A DNA stretch of 64,000 bases from assembly GCA_963693315.1 (NCBI GenBank), contig OY856186.1, forward strand, positions 368,368,850-368,432,849, given 5' to 3'. The notes below the pieces were generated by a model. That model was not told where the DNA came from and searched no databases. It worked only from the letters and a program-made list of their open reading frames with translations. Below are positions 1 through 12,900 of this stretch, in pieces. Every line of letters begins with the position of its first letter. The stretch's first letter is position 1. The position numbers and the translations under genes are program-made. This DNA comes from Diogma glabrata (lineage: Eukaryota > Arthropoda > Insecta > Diptera > Cylindrotomidae).

Positions 1-991
1 TAATCATGTAGTACCTAGCTTAGCAGGTACCACGTTTAATTTCCGAAGTTTTATTTAATTTGGCAGATCAAAATCTCACCCGTCCGTTTTTATCATTACT
101 TGACTAGAAAACATTTCTTCTGAAAGCTTCCTAAAAAAAGCTTATAAAAATCCTATATTGAAATATCCTTTGAAGTTGATTATAACAAGGTTTTACTGTA
201 GTTTAATCACATGGAAAGTTTAGAGATGATGGAAAATTCCCAAAAAAAGAATATAAATTTATAAATACCATAAAAATAATCAATCGACCCTAAAATTAAC
301 CCAACCAAACATTAGTTATACATGTGAGACTATTTATAAATCTTATCGCAATTTTTTTATTCTTTTTTCAAGAAACGTGAATTTTTAATTTATTTTATAA
401 TTGATACGAGGAATTATTTCTTTTTATAAATTATTATTACAAGCATTATTTTTAAACTTTAAAAATATACATATATGTCTTACAAGGCGTAAAAGAAGCT
501 TATCATTGTTATTTCACGAAAGCTTCTTTGTATGACTGTTATCAAATGTGAACTCTTTTTTGATTGTTTAAGATTTTTTTAAGAATGAAATATTATTGAA
601 TGAAGGGTGAAATAAATTATAGTTACAAATGCATGTAAGATTTTTTGTTTTTACAAACGTTTATTGCATTTAATTAGCTTCAGTGTAGTTGTGTTTTAGT
701 GTCACAAAACTATTTATATTTCAGTTTGTGGAAGAGTATTGAGTATTTATAGATTTTAATTTTAATTTATTAGACAAAACATCTGTCAAATGCCTGTGCA
801 TTGGACGAAATTACATTACAGTGGCTGTCTCAACACAGAGCAATCCGTTGAGTATTTCAATAACACAAAACAAAAAATTTACAAAACCTGCAACGTTTAT
901 ACTCATCAAGCGATAATAATTCCTATCTTCAAATTTTGAAAGCATGCACAATAAAACAGTGATAATTAGTTAAAGTTCTGGGTACAAACTG
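1..991. other. AT-rich DNA, no gene seen
   Basis: No coding region, RNA gene or clear repeat boundary could be supported here. The sequence is AT-rich with short homopolymer runs, and all reading frames are short. Confidence 0.5.
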
Positions 992-1171
992 TGTAATGCT
1001 CTAGGCACGTGAGTTAATCACGTTCTGGGCTCGGCAAAATTTGTTTAAGATCGGATGCCAGAACACTAGCTTAAAGTATGCTATAGCAAGTGGTCTTCAC
1101 CTGCGCGACCAATTGGTGGACATATGCGGTCTACCAGAACTCTACATTACAAGATGGCGCCCAACAGAATC
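992..1171 (+). mobile_element. Possible short LTR plus tRNA-Lys-type primer binding site
   Basis: The segment 992-1151 starts TGTAATG and ends CATTACA, a perfect 7-bp terminal inverted repeat of the TG...CA kind found on LTRs. Three bases later comes TGGCGCCCAAC (1155-1165), which matches the start of the tRNA-Lys primer site used by many insect Ty3/Gypsy elements. A 160-bp LTR would be short. No second copy and no gag-pol were found downstream, so this could be a decayed 5' end, a TRIM-like element, or chance. The signals are seen; the LTR reading is inference. Confidence 0.35.
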
Positions 1172-2027
1172 TCCAGAGCGATAAATTTTTGTGTGATTGT
1201 TTTTGTAAAACGTCTTTTTGTTTAATTAACTACCGCAGAAGTGAGCATTATCCCTTCAAGATTATTTTTATCTGACTTACGATTCCGCGAACTCGAGTAC
1301 AGTAAGGTTTTTTTTCGTTGTGGAGGTTTGAAGTGAGGGATAGCGAGAGTATGGACCTTGTTCGTCATTGGGGGTTTCCACTGATAACGCTGTTAAAAAC
1401 TTTTTCCATTGTTTTCGGTTTGATTTCGTTTTCATGTTGTTGGGTGTAGCGGACGCGAACAGTAGCAGAGATGATGATTGTAGAATATAGTCAAATATTG
1501 TTAAATTCTGATAAATATTTTAGAATTTAGTCAAATGCTTTTCAATTTTGTCTAATATTGTTGAAGTTTATTAAAAATTTTTGAATTTTTCTATATGCTT
1601 GAATTATTTTTGTAATTGTGGAAGATCTTGTAACAAAGAGATCTGGTTCCTAGAGTTAACAAACTGACGGGAGGTTCTTTTGCTCATGACGAAGTGCACA
1701 AAAATACCTTACACTGCACACTTGCACAAACATAAAGACCTTTTCTGTTGCCTCAAATGAACGGAGTGTTTTAACTATCGGTTAAGTAAAGGATGGCATG
1801 CAGGAAATCGTCAAAACAATCGCTGGCTCGTTGTTTCCGAGCTCAATAATTCTTGAAACCGACAATTCTTGACTTCCCAATGAAGTCGATGAAGTCATTG
1901 AATGCGTCTATGATACCTCCAAACCATTTGCAGGCACGATCGACATACAAAAATTGTAGTTGAAGGGGGTGTCAGATAATTCTTAAAAATTGAATTTGGT
2001 TGACTGGCCGACTTTTCTAATGAAAAA
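1172..2027. other. Leader-like or intergenic DNA, no gene seen
   Basis: This follows the possible primer site and is slightly more GC-rich at first (to about 1,460), as an untranslated retroelement leader would be, then becomes AT-rich. No gag-like frame was found. Short frames in it show no recognisable motif. Confidence 0.35.
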
Positions 2028-2035
2028 GCAAATAG

Positions 2036-3290
2036 CAGGGTTGCTAATATACACGTATAAAACGTTTTATACGTTACACGTATAATACGTAACGTATAAA
2101 ACGTATAAAACGTATCCAACGTATAAAACGTATAATATGATTTTGTTTTTGAAATTCATTCATAAAAATACTTCTTACTTCAGATATTACTTATATTTTT
2201 AGTAAAAATATATATATTTTAGTAAAAATATAATTACGTAGTTATAAATTATTTATATATTTTATAATTTATAACAAAAACTATTTAAATTCTAGATGTT
2301 ATTTGAATGTATATTTTATACTTTATACGAAAGACTATGTTACTGTACATTAAACTGGTTAATAATTTTTAATTCACTAGATTTGGATATTGAAAATTTT
2401 GAATTATATATTAGAGATTTTTTTGAGCACTCAAACTCAAGCAATTAAATTATTTTTGAATTTTTCAACACGTAAACTGTATGATTTTCTTTCATTTTAA
2501 TTCCAACATTTACTTAATGGGAAACATTTTGGATGAGAAACATTTAGCTCATGAACTTAATTATTTGGCATCATAAAATGTTATTTAATATATAAAATAT
2601 GGTTCAATCCAACTTCAGCTCCTCCCATCTAAAAAGAACAGCTGCGAAATATTATGTTGTTGCAGAATAAATGTCGTTTTTGTCCTAGTAGTTAGGGAAA
2701 TTATTAGAGATTATTAAAGAGATGCTTTTAAAAAATTTTTGTTGTGTGAATCCGGGTTGCAATACTTCCAATTAATAGACAAAGTTTGAAAATAACAGGT
2801 TCTTGCAGATCAAATCTTCTTTTTATACAAAAGTTGTAATAGTTAAAATATGTATTTACGTCAAACGAAAAAGTTTATTGAGTAAATTCAATTTTGGTCA
2901 TTGATGAATAATAGGTATGGTTGGAAATGTCAAATTATTGCAGACTAAATTTGTTTTGAAAATAAAAAAATATATTTTGAAAAGAAGCATTTACGTTAAA
3001 TGTGGAAGTTTTCTGAACTAATAGGAATAGTTGGGTAAGAAATTATCATGACGACGCTATATTTTCTAAAGCAACTGTTCCTATTAGTCCCGAAATCTAG
3101 GCTTTATAAATATAAAATATCACGAGTACGATGAATAATACGCCCGCGATAATGTTATATAAATGTATTTTTATTTATTAAGGATTTTACTTTTATACGG
3201 TATAAAACGTAAATAATTGTGTGTTTTATAGTGTACGTTTTATACGTTTTATACGTACGTATAATACGTGTTTTATACGTTACAACCCTG
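2036..3290. mobile_element. Non-autonomous hAT-type DNA transposon with 8-bp target duplication
   Basis: The element begins CAGGGTTGCTAA and ends TTACAACCCTG, giving short terminal inverted repeats of the CAGGGTTG type. It is flanked by an exact 8-bp direct repeat, GCAAATAG, at 2028-2035 and 3291-3298. An 8-bp duplication with CAGGG-type ends is diagnostic of the hAT superfamily. Both ends carry clusters of the subterminal motif ACGTATAAAACG in both orientations (about 2,050-2,130 and 3,190-3,280), as expected for transposase binding sites. The 1,255-bp body is very AT-rich with no transposase frame, so it must have been moved by an enzyme made elsewhere. The exact duplication argues that the insertion is not very old. 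Confidence 0.9.
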
Positions 3291-3298
3291 GCAAATAG

Positions 3299-4934
3299 CA
3301 ATAGAAAACATTAAATTAAACTAAGGCCAACAAACGATTACACCTAAAATATCTTGATATTGTTATCAATTCTAAGAAATCTGGCCTACTATAGATTATG
3401 GCGACTAAATACTGGACTTTAAGCGTAAAAAATTTAAAGGCATATATAATGATGTCGTTACGTAAATGCAATTATTTTCACACCGTTTCCGAGAATGCTT
3501 TTAACATAATCGTAAAATAAAGATAAACGGAGTCCATAGAGTGCGGTGCGGCATCCGCAAGGTATGAGAAGAGTTCTAACTGTAGCAAACAAATTGACAA
3601 CTCATTGAAAGAACTAAATTTATTGTAGACTAAATTTAATCGTTAGTTCTTTAAAATTATTTTTCTGAAGCAATCAGCTTCTCATTACAATAATCACTAT
3701 AGGTAGGTGACCTTTTTCTCACTCATTTCTTTTTCTAATATTAATTTGAATCCCATGAATTTTTGGTATTACTATCCCAAGCTTTTTATCAGTAGTTTTA
3801 TATCAAAAATTTAATTAAAACCGAAAACTGATAACATAAACAGAAAGACCAACCGCGGGCTAAAACAACTGATAACTTTATATACTTCCGCATTTAATTT
3901 TTCTAATTAGTCCTGATTGAATCCTAAAGCTTGTTCTTTTAAAACATTTTGACATTTCTTTCGCAACAAAAAATATTATATAGAAAAATATATATCTTAA
4001 TCTTATTAATCAATAATTAATTGAAATTAAAAAAAATTTTGACAACCAAGATTCAATCTAATGACAACAAACCAATAATAAATTTTTATTTTATTCCATT
4101 TTTTTTTCAACAAAAATCTAAATTATATATAAAAAATTTAAGATTTGTTAACAAAGTAAATTAAATTAACAAAAATTGAAAACAAACAACAAAAATCGTA
4201 GATTGTTATCGCTTTTATTTTATTTGGCGCTAAGTTTTCAAGCGCAAACACAATCTCAGTTTAGATATTTTTTTTCTATTGTTATTCGATTTTTTTATTT
4301 TAATAACAAACATTTCAATTTTATTATATAAAATTTTTCTATATTATTTTATGAAATTGTAAAAGATTTTTCAGGTAAGATGTGAAACATGGAGAACATG
4401 GAGACCACACAATTAAATATTCAATATTTGTAGATTTATTTGTTGAAATAATTTTATTTTAAATATATATATTCTTAAAGAGTTGAACCTTGGATTTAAG
4501 AATGTGTTAATTGAATTTTTAAATGTGAAATCATTTGATCGTTGAAATAAGTAATTGACACGCATAGGGTTATGTGAGGAAAATAAATAGAATACATCGA
4601 TGAGAGGAGGTTAAAAGAATTGATAAGTAGGTTAAATGATGTATAATCAATTTTTAATGTATGCACCATCTCACTAAAATAATGATTATCTCCAGCACGT
4701 ACAAAAAATTTAAATTAATACTAGAAACGCAATAATATCTCCAATATCGGACTAGGAAATAATACACCCGTATCAAGTTATTTATGTAGTTACCTACATA
4801 CATTAAACAGTAAAACGTGGTATAGCAATATTTATAAATAAATATTACAAAAATTGATTTGAAATAAAAATAAGTTTTATAGTTTAATTGCATTGGTGAC
4901 AGTGGTGCGATTGCAAAAATTGAAATAGCTATAT
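3299..4934. other. AT-rich DNA, no gene seen
   Basis: No gene is supported. ATTGGTGACAG (4892-4902), a motif repeated elsewhere in the window, lies just before the 7-bp satellite and could mark a retroelement primer site. A frame at 4,654-4,893 on the minus strand has no recognisable features. Confidence 0.4.
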
Positions 4935-5735
4935 CTTTTTACTATTTACTATTCACTTTTTACTATTTACTATTTACTTTTTACTATTTACTATTTTACT
5001 ATTTACTATTAATTATTTACTATTTACTATTTACTATTTACTATTTAGTATTTACTATTTACTATTAACTATTTACTATTTACTATTTACTATTTACTAT
5101 TTACTATTTACTATTTACTATTTACTACTTACTATTTACTATTTACTATTTACTATTCACTATTTACTATTTACTATTTACTATTTACTATTTACTATTT
5201 ACTATTTACTATTTACTATCTACTATTTACTATTTACTATTTACTATTTACTGTTTACTATTTACTATTTCATATTTATTATTTACTATTTACTATTTAC
5301 TATTTACTATTTACTATTTACTATTTACTATTTACTATTTACTATTTACTATTTACTATTTACTATTTACTATTTACTATTTACTATTTACTATTTACTA
5401 TTTACTATTTACTATTTATTATATACTATTTACTATTTACTATTTACTATTTACTAATTACTACTTACTATTTACTATTTAGTATTTCCTGTTTACTATT
5501 TACTATTTACTATTTACTATCTACTATTTACTATATTCTATTTACTATTTACTATTTACTATTTACTATTTACTATTTACTATTTACTATTTACTATTTA
5601 CTATTTACTATTTACTATTTACTATTTACTATTTACTATTTACTATTTACTGTTTACTTTTTACTATTTAATATCTACTATTTACTATTTACTATTTACA
5701 ATTTACTATTTATCATTTATTATTTATTTTTTTCT
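4935..5735. repeat. 7-bp satellite, unit TTTACTA, about 114 copies
   Basis: About 800 bp of head-to-tail TTTACTA units, with scattered single-base variants (TTCACTA, TTAACTA, CTTACTA) and a few indels that shift the phase. The ends decay into AT-rich DNA (TATTTATCATTTATTATT near 5,720). Nothing is encoded: the minus strand reads TAGTAAA, so stops recur in every frame. Confidence 0.95.
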
Positions 5736-7827
5736 GTTTAGTATTTTCTTTTTATTTAATTCGTATTTCTGAAGTGTTAAAGAACGCTTTTGAAACCTTT
5801 GTGGCTTGAAGCCACTCGAAACCACAGATTCGAGAAAATTATTCCTTTTGTATGGTATTCACACAAAGAAATATTTCTCTTTCTCCTACTATGACAGTGT
5901 GGGGTTTTGACAGTTTGACTGTTTGCACTAACCAATTGACGAGTAAATTGGAGAAAATAAGTACTGAAATAACACTTATAGATTTTTTGCAACTAGAGTT
6001 AGTATTTGGGTCCGTTACGTTTTAGATTCCAATTTTTTTTCGATTTTTCTTGTACCAAAAAATCTCTAAAACTAAATATTTGTTACATAGGTGACAGGGT
6101 TAGCACTGGCAGCAAAATCCAACTTAGATCCTTCATCTGAAGTACATCATTGTGTAAAACTATGTTTTATTACAAGTGTGCTATGCATGTCCAACTAATT
6201 AATAAAAAAAATACTTAGTGTGCTAGACTTGTCCAACTAATTAATAAAAAAAAAAAAAGTGTTGCAACCGAGGTTTTGGCTAATTTTAATTTTAAATGAA
6301 AAAATATTATAAACATTGGTTTATGGAGGCTAGGACGCTAGAAATTGTGAAGGCGACTCATATGAAACAAATAATGTAGTTAAACCTAAATTAAAATAAA
6401 TAAAGTATACAGAAAAATATCAATCAAAATGCTCAGACACAATTTATACATCAAAATATCGACAGTCATTTCGAATTAATTAAGTAAATAGTCTTAAACT
6501 GGTATGAAACAAAATATTCGACTATAATTTTGTTACTCGTAAGACGATTTCAGACAAAAATTTGTGTGTGTCAAATTTATTATATTGGTGACAGCGGTTT
6601 CATTTTGAATTAAAATTAATGTTTTTTTCAAAATATTCGCATTCGCCCAACTTGATTAGTGCAAGTGCGTTTTTGATCGATTATTAATTATACCATCCTC
6701 AAATTATCATTCATACTTTCTTATTTTTAATTCATTTTCCCTAGCTAAAAATACTTATATATTTGGTACCTGTCATCGTTGATCAGAATGTTAATGTTTG
6801 GCTAAATAATTTTCTAACTAAGAATTGGTCCAGTTTTTAAGTTGGATGACATCGAATGACACAAAGATACATGACACAATGTAAAAAGTTTTTAATTTTT
6901 AATTAAACTACAAAAATCTAATAAATTAATTAATTAATTAACAGAGTTGTAAAATTTGAATAATAATTAAACATTATGTTAAGATTGATTGATAAGAAAC
7001 AATAAAATTATAAATTTTTCTTTACCAATAGGAAATTATTGATTTGTTGAGCTAGTTTGTATAAAAAGCAACAATGTAATCGCGTGTACATATTATATGT
7101 TGATTAATTATTGTAACATAAGATTATAAAAGAGTTAAAAGGATTGAATAGGTAATAAATGTTGTTGAGATTGTTAAATTTTATAACATTTATAATTTAT
7201 ATTCTTTGCTAATGATATATTGCAGCGTCTTGGGATACAATATATTATTAACGAAGATATTTGTTAACAATGTTTCTTGCATGATTAAGATTACGAACAA
7301 ATAAAATTAAACGATGCGTTTCGTTTGCGTAATTGTTACATAGAAACAAATTAGGATGTACAATTTTAATCTTTAACTTGAAATTTTCGTCAAAGAGACA
7401 TCAGAGGTTTTGTCTAATTTTTTAATGAGTAACCAAGTTATACTTAATTTATAATAGATTTATTCATAATAATTAATTTACGAAAAAAAAATTAAAAAAA
7501 ATCTTACGAAAGTTTTTTCGAGTTTTTCACTCATATCTTTTAGTAAAAAAACAGCCAATGGTGCTTACAAGTCTGGTTTAATCTGATCAAGTTAACAAAA
7601 ACGTTCACTCGGTAAGGCGGTAAAAATAACTGGTTGAAGCCAAACAACAAAACCAGTTCTGACCGACAAGTAATGTCAACTAACTCAAGAAAATTAGTAA
7701 TAACTCCTGTCTCCTTAGAAATCGGCCAAGCTAAAAAATCTGTCCTATGCTGGAGAACAAAATTAACTGAAACTATATGTAAACCGCCAGAAGCAAACCG
7801 TATTAGAACCATAACGACACAGAAATA
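5736..7827. other. AT-rich DNA with small duplications, no gene seen
   Basis: No gene is supported. A segment of about 40 bp ending GTCCAACTAATTAATAAAA is present twice in tandem (about 6,176-6,258), the second copy ending in a run of A, like the tail of a small retroposed element. ATTGGTGACAG recurs at 6584-6594 and a variant at 6087-6097. Frames near 7,540-7,834 on both strands overlap each other and show no family motif. Confidence 0.4.
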
Positions 7828-9648
7828 TGAGTGAGTTGAGTGATTTGAGTAAGCTGAAAGAGTTGAATGAGTTGAGTGAGTTGAGTGAGTTGAGTGAGTT
7901 GAGTGAGTTAAGTGAGTTGAGTGAGTTGAGTGAGTTGAGTGAGTTGAGTAAGTTGAGTGAGTTGAGTGAGTTGACTGAGTTGAGTGAGTTGAGTGAGTTT
8001 AGTGAGTTGAGTAAGTTGAGTGAGTTGAGTGAGTTGAGTGAGTTGAGTGAGTTGAGTGAGTTGAGTGAGTTGAGTGAGTTGAGTGAGCTGAGTGAGTTGA
8101 GTGAGTTGAGTTAAATTAGTGAGTTTAGTGAAATGAGAGAGTTGAGTGAGTTGAGTGATTTGAGTGAGTTGAGTGGATAGAGTGAGTTGAGTGAGTTAAG
8201 TGAGATGAGTGAGCTGAGTGAGTTTAGTGAGTTGAGTGAGTTGAGTGAGTTGAGTGAGTTGAGTGAGTTGAGTGAGTTGAGTGAGTTGAGTGAGTTGTGT
8301 GAGATGAGTGAGTTGAGTGAGTTGAGTGAGTTGAGTGAGTTGAGTGAGTTGAGTTAGTTGAGTGAGTTGAGTGAGTTGAGTGAGTTGAGTGAGTTGAGTG
8401 AGTCGAGTGAGTTGAGTGAGTTGGGTGAGTTGGGTGAGTTGAGTGAGTTGAGTTAGTTGAGTGAATTGAGTGAGTTGAGTGAGTTAAGAGAGATGAGTGA
8501 GTTAAGTAGGGTGAGTGAGTTGAGTGAGTTGAGAGAGTTGAGTGAGTTGAGTGAGTTGAGTGAGTTGAGTGAATTGAGTGAGTTGAGTGAGTTAAGAGAG
8601 TTGAGTGAGTTAAGTAAGGTGAGTGAGGGGAGTGAATTGTGTGAGTTGAGTTAGTTGAAAGAGTTGAGTGAGTTTAATGAGTTGAGTGAGCTTAGTGAGT
8701 TGAGTGAATTGGATGAGGTAAGTGAGTTAAGTGAGTTGAGTGAGTTGGGTGAGTTGAGTGAGTTGAGTTAGTTGAGTGAATTGAGTGAGTTGAGTAAATT
8801 AAGAGAGTTGAGTGAGTTGAGTAAGGTGAGTGAGTTGAGTGAGTTGAGTGAGTTGAGTGAGTTGAGTGAGCTGAGTGAGTTGAGGGAGTTGAGTGAGTTA
8901 AGTTGGTTGAGTGAGTTGAGTATGTTGAGTGAGTTGAGTGAGTTGAGTGAGTTGAGTGAGTTGAGTGAGGTAAGTGAGTTGAGTGAGTTGAGTGAGCTGA
9001 GTGAGTTGAGTGAGTTAAGTAAGTTGAGTGAGTTGAGTGAGTTGAGTGAGTTGAGTGAGTTGAGTGAGTTGAGTGAGTTGAGTGAATTGAGTGAGTTGAG
9101 TGAGTTGAGTGAGTTGAGTGAGTTGAGTGAGTTGAGTGAGTTGAGTGAGTTGGGTGAGTTAAGTGAGTTGAGTAAGTTGAGTTAGATAAGTGAGTTGAGT
9201 GAGTTGAGAGAGTTGAGAGAGTTGAGTGAGTTGAGTGAGTTGAGTGAGTTTAGTGAGTTGAGTGAGTTGAGTGAGTAGAGTGAGTTGAGTGAGATGAGTG
9301 AGTTGAAGGAGCTGAGTAAGATGAGTGAGTTGAGTAAGTTGAGTGAGTTAAGTGACTTGACTGAGTTGAGTGATGTGAGTGAGTTGAGTGAGTTGAGTAA
9401 GTTGAGTGAGTTGAGTTAGTTGAGTGAGATGAGTGAGCTGAGTTAGTTGAGTGAGTTGAGTGAGTAGAGCAAGTTGTGTATGTTGAGTGAGTGAGTGAAT
9501 GGAATGAGTTGAGTTACTAGAGTTAAGTGAGTTGAGTGATTTGAGTGAATTGAGTGAGTTAAATGAATTGAGTGAGTTAATTGAATTGAGTGAGTTGCTT
9601 GGGTTGAGTGAGTTGAGCAAGTTGAGTGAGTTGCGTGAGATGAGTGGG
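7828..9648. repeat. 9-bp satellite, unit AGTTGAGTG, about 200 copies
   Basis: About 1.8 kb of tandem AGTTGAGTG with point variants (AGTTAAGTG, AGCTGAGTG, AGTTGGGTG) and few indels. Because the unit is three codons, one frame reads Ser-Glu-Leu over and over, giving open stretches at 7,827-8,114, 8,457-8,654 and 8,772-9,185. These are interrupted by in-frame stops, usually where AGTGAG became AGTTAG. There is no initiation context, no other sequence attached and no sign of codon-level selection, so I treat the frames as products of the repeat and not as genes. The array is most regular in the middle and more diverged after about 9,250. Confidence 0.95.
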
Positions 9649-9935
9649 TTTTTTGAATTTAGTTATGATTTTTTTAAGTAATACTTCTTTATTCGCGATA
9701 TGACAAGTAAATCAAATCTTTTTTGAACGGAAGTAATATTTCGAAAAAAAAAATAAATAAAATAAAGAAGAAATTCAAATAACAATTAAGCAAAAAGGCA
9801 AACGAATATTATGTTCGGCAAGTATGCGATACAAATCGATTATGTGTATTGTGATTTGTGTCTGTCAATTGTCATTTATGTCTCGTACTAAATGTTACAT
9901 GAGTTAAATTTATATTTTGAATTATTTTAGTTTTT

Positions 9936-12900
9936 TAACCGACTTCAAAAAAGAGGAGGTTCTGTGTTTCATTGTTTTTTATGTATGTTGACCGTTTTCT
10001 TAAAAACGGACCCTTCGATTTGGATGATTTAAATCGTATTCTATTTGGGTTGATTTCAAGAAGGTCCCATAATTTTTTATGATGTTAAAAATGCCGTTTT
10101 CAGAAAATTGGAAAAACCCGTATTTTGATGTATTTTAGGCGATTAAACAAAACACCTTAATCTGTTTGGATAGTTTGAGTTGTATTGTATTGAACATAGA
10201 TAAGGACATAATAAAACTAAAGTTTTTTGTAAGTAATCGAGTTTGGTTTAGAAAAATCGAAAAAGATCAAAATATTTCAAAAAAAAATTTCATTGATTTT
10301 TTGACTGCTTATTTTTTTGATATTACCAAAAACGAGTGTTGTTTTTCCTGTCCCTCCCCCTTAACTTCGGACATTACACAAGAAATTTTTTTAAAAATTT
10401 ACGATTGTTGGCAATGTTGTAAAGATTAAATGAAAACTATACCGGTCGGCTCATCATTTCAATTTTTATTTTGAGGGAGTTGAGGTTGGAAATTTTTTTA
10501 AAAATATAATTTTGATCTTGTCGAGTGTGTCATATGAAAATTTAACTTTTTTCTAGTTTAAAACAATTTGTTTTGTAATTTTCAAAAACTTAGTTATTGA
10601 GTTATGTTCAAAAATGTTTTTATTATTATTATAATAGAACAACTGAGCTATGCTTATCTAGTAACTTACATATCATATTTAAAGCACGTAACCCATTGGT
10701 TAGTCTCATTTACATTATTTTATTAAGTATGCTTTTGATTATAAAATCAAATCTAGTGGCTTCGTTCTTTTAAGCCCTCTGTCCGCAACGGGCACATGCA
10801 TTAGCATGGCGTATTTCAATATTTTCATGTACGTGAATATGCGTGATGTGTTTAATTGCATATCCTTCACGAACTCTATATTTAGGTCCCTATGGAGGTC
10901 TTCATTTCTGATGTACCACGGGGCATTAACAATGCAACGCAGGACTTTGTTTTGGAACGACTGGATAATTTTCACGTTCGTTTTCTTAGTACAGCCCTAT
11001 ATCTGGATACCATACGTCCACACTTGTTTCAATATTTGACGATACAGAAGCAGTTTGTTTTGAATAGATAATACTGAGTTTCTTTCAAGTAACCAGTACA
11101 TTTTCTAAATTTCAAATTCAGTTCTTTTTAACATGTTCCTTCCATCTCAGTTTAGCATCCATAGTCATACCTAGATATATTGCTGTGTTTGCATAAACAA
11201 CTTGTGTTGAGTTGATTTTCAGAGAAATTTGGCTTACTTTAAGGTTAGTGAATTTAATATGAGAGGATTTTGTCTTATTCAGCTTAGTTCGCCATCTTTT
11301 TGTCCAGTTAAGAATTTTGTTAGTAGCGTATTGCAGTTTGCTAGTTGCAGACCCTTTTGGCTTCAATCGTTTTTTCAATAACATTCGTGATCCTGTGCCC
11401 TTGTTTGATGGTAGAGTGGTTTTCTCTGAAACCAAACTGATGCGAAGGTATGATGTTTCTATTTTTCTATTTTCTTACTGGCTTAAGTCTTTTAAAAAAA
11501 GTTTTTCAAAAAGCTTCGATATCGTTTGGAGTAATGATATCGGTCTATACGAGTTTTTGTCATTTGGTTATTTATTCGGTTTCAGGACCATAATCACTGC
11601 TGTTACTTTCCATTGCATCGGTACATACATTAATCGGAATGTTGCATTAATGATATGATATTTTGCGCATACCTCTATCAGGTAGCATTTTCACAACTTC
11701 ATTGGTGATTAAATCGTAGCCTGGTACCTTTTTTGGAACCAAGCTGATACGTATTTCTTCTTTTAGTTTATGTAATGTTATGTTACATATGAAATTTTTT
11801 CTGGATCAGTTTTGTTCGCTTGCGTTATATTTTCGTCAGTCGGTCAAATGGCTTGAAGGTGCCCTCTAGTAATTCTGCAAAAAGATCTGCTTTTTCTTGA
11901 GCACCACGGGCGACAGGGATCTACGCTACTTGTCTTTTGGGTCTCTTTGTTGCTTTCCAGAGTGGGTACTCATTGCTTTTATAATTGCTTTTATCACTTG
12001 AATGACTTGAGAGATATCTGTTAATAGATTCATTTTTTGCTTCCTTAATAGCTGTCTTTACTTGTATGCATAGATTATTTAAAATAGTTTTATGTTCCGG
12101 AGATCGAGATGTTTGCCAAATTTTACGTGCCTTGCGCTTTGATTTGATGAATTTTCTTAATTACATGAGAAAGTTTGCGGTTAGAATATGATTAGGATGC
12201 GGTGCTGGATTACTTGTCGTTGCTGCAAAATGTACAGCTTCAATAAGCCTTTCTAACTCCCTTTCTAGCTGTTCTGGGTTTCCAATTGGTACTTCTACAT
12301 CTATTTTCTCTTCTATACACTCACGAAAAACATTTCAATTAGTGTTTTTATTTGTTAGTTTAAGTGCATATGTCCGCTTGATTATATTTTCACTAACTGT
12401 CATTATAACAGGAGAGTGATCTGATGACAACTTTTCGTTATTATCTATGTAGTTTTTTGACATATTCCTTGTAATAAGGAAACCTATTAAATCAGGTACC
12501 TTACCAAGGTCGGTTGGCCAGTAGGTCAGTGAACCACCGGAATGAAAATCACACTTTTTTATCCATCCTGTTTCGTACAGTTCCCCCAAAATGTGTTTTT
12601 TGAGTTAAAATCTCCACCAATGATAAATTTACTGCCTAGTTCATTGAAAAGTTTGGAGTAATAATTTTTTTTTGCAAATTTGTTTATGTTAAAAAATGTG
12701 AAAAAAATTTCCAGTCCGAACTTCGAACATTACAAAAGAAAAAATTTGGAAAAATTCATGATTATGGACAATGTTGTAAAGTTTAAATGAAAACTATTGT
12801 GGTTGGCTTATCATTGAAAATTTTATTTTGAGGTGGTTGAGGGTGAAAATTTTGAAAACAAATTATTTTTGATCTTGTCGAGTGGGGTGTCAAATGAAAG

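Noticed and set aside
7827..9185. Three open frames encoding Ser-Glu-Leu repeats
   Set aside because: Frames arise from the 9-bp satellite; they end at random satellite mutations and have no unique sequence.
9348..9620. Minus-strand frame rich in Leu-Asn-Ser and Leu-Thr-Gln repeats
   Set aside because: Antisense product of the same satellite.
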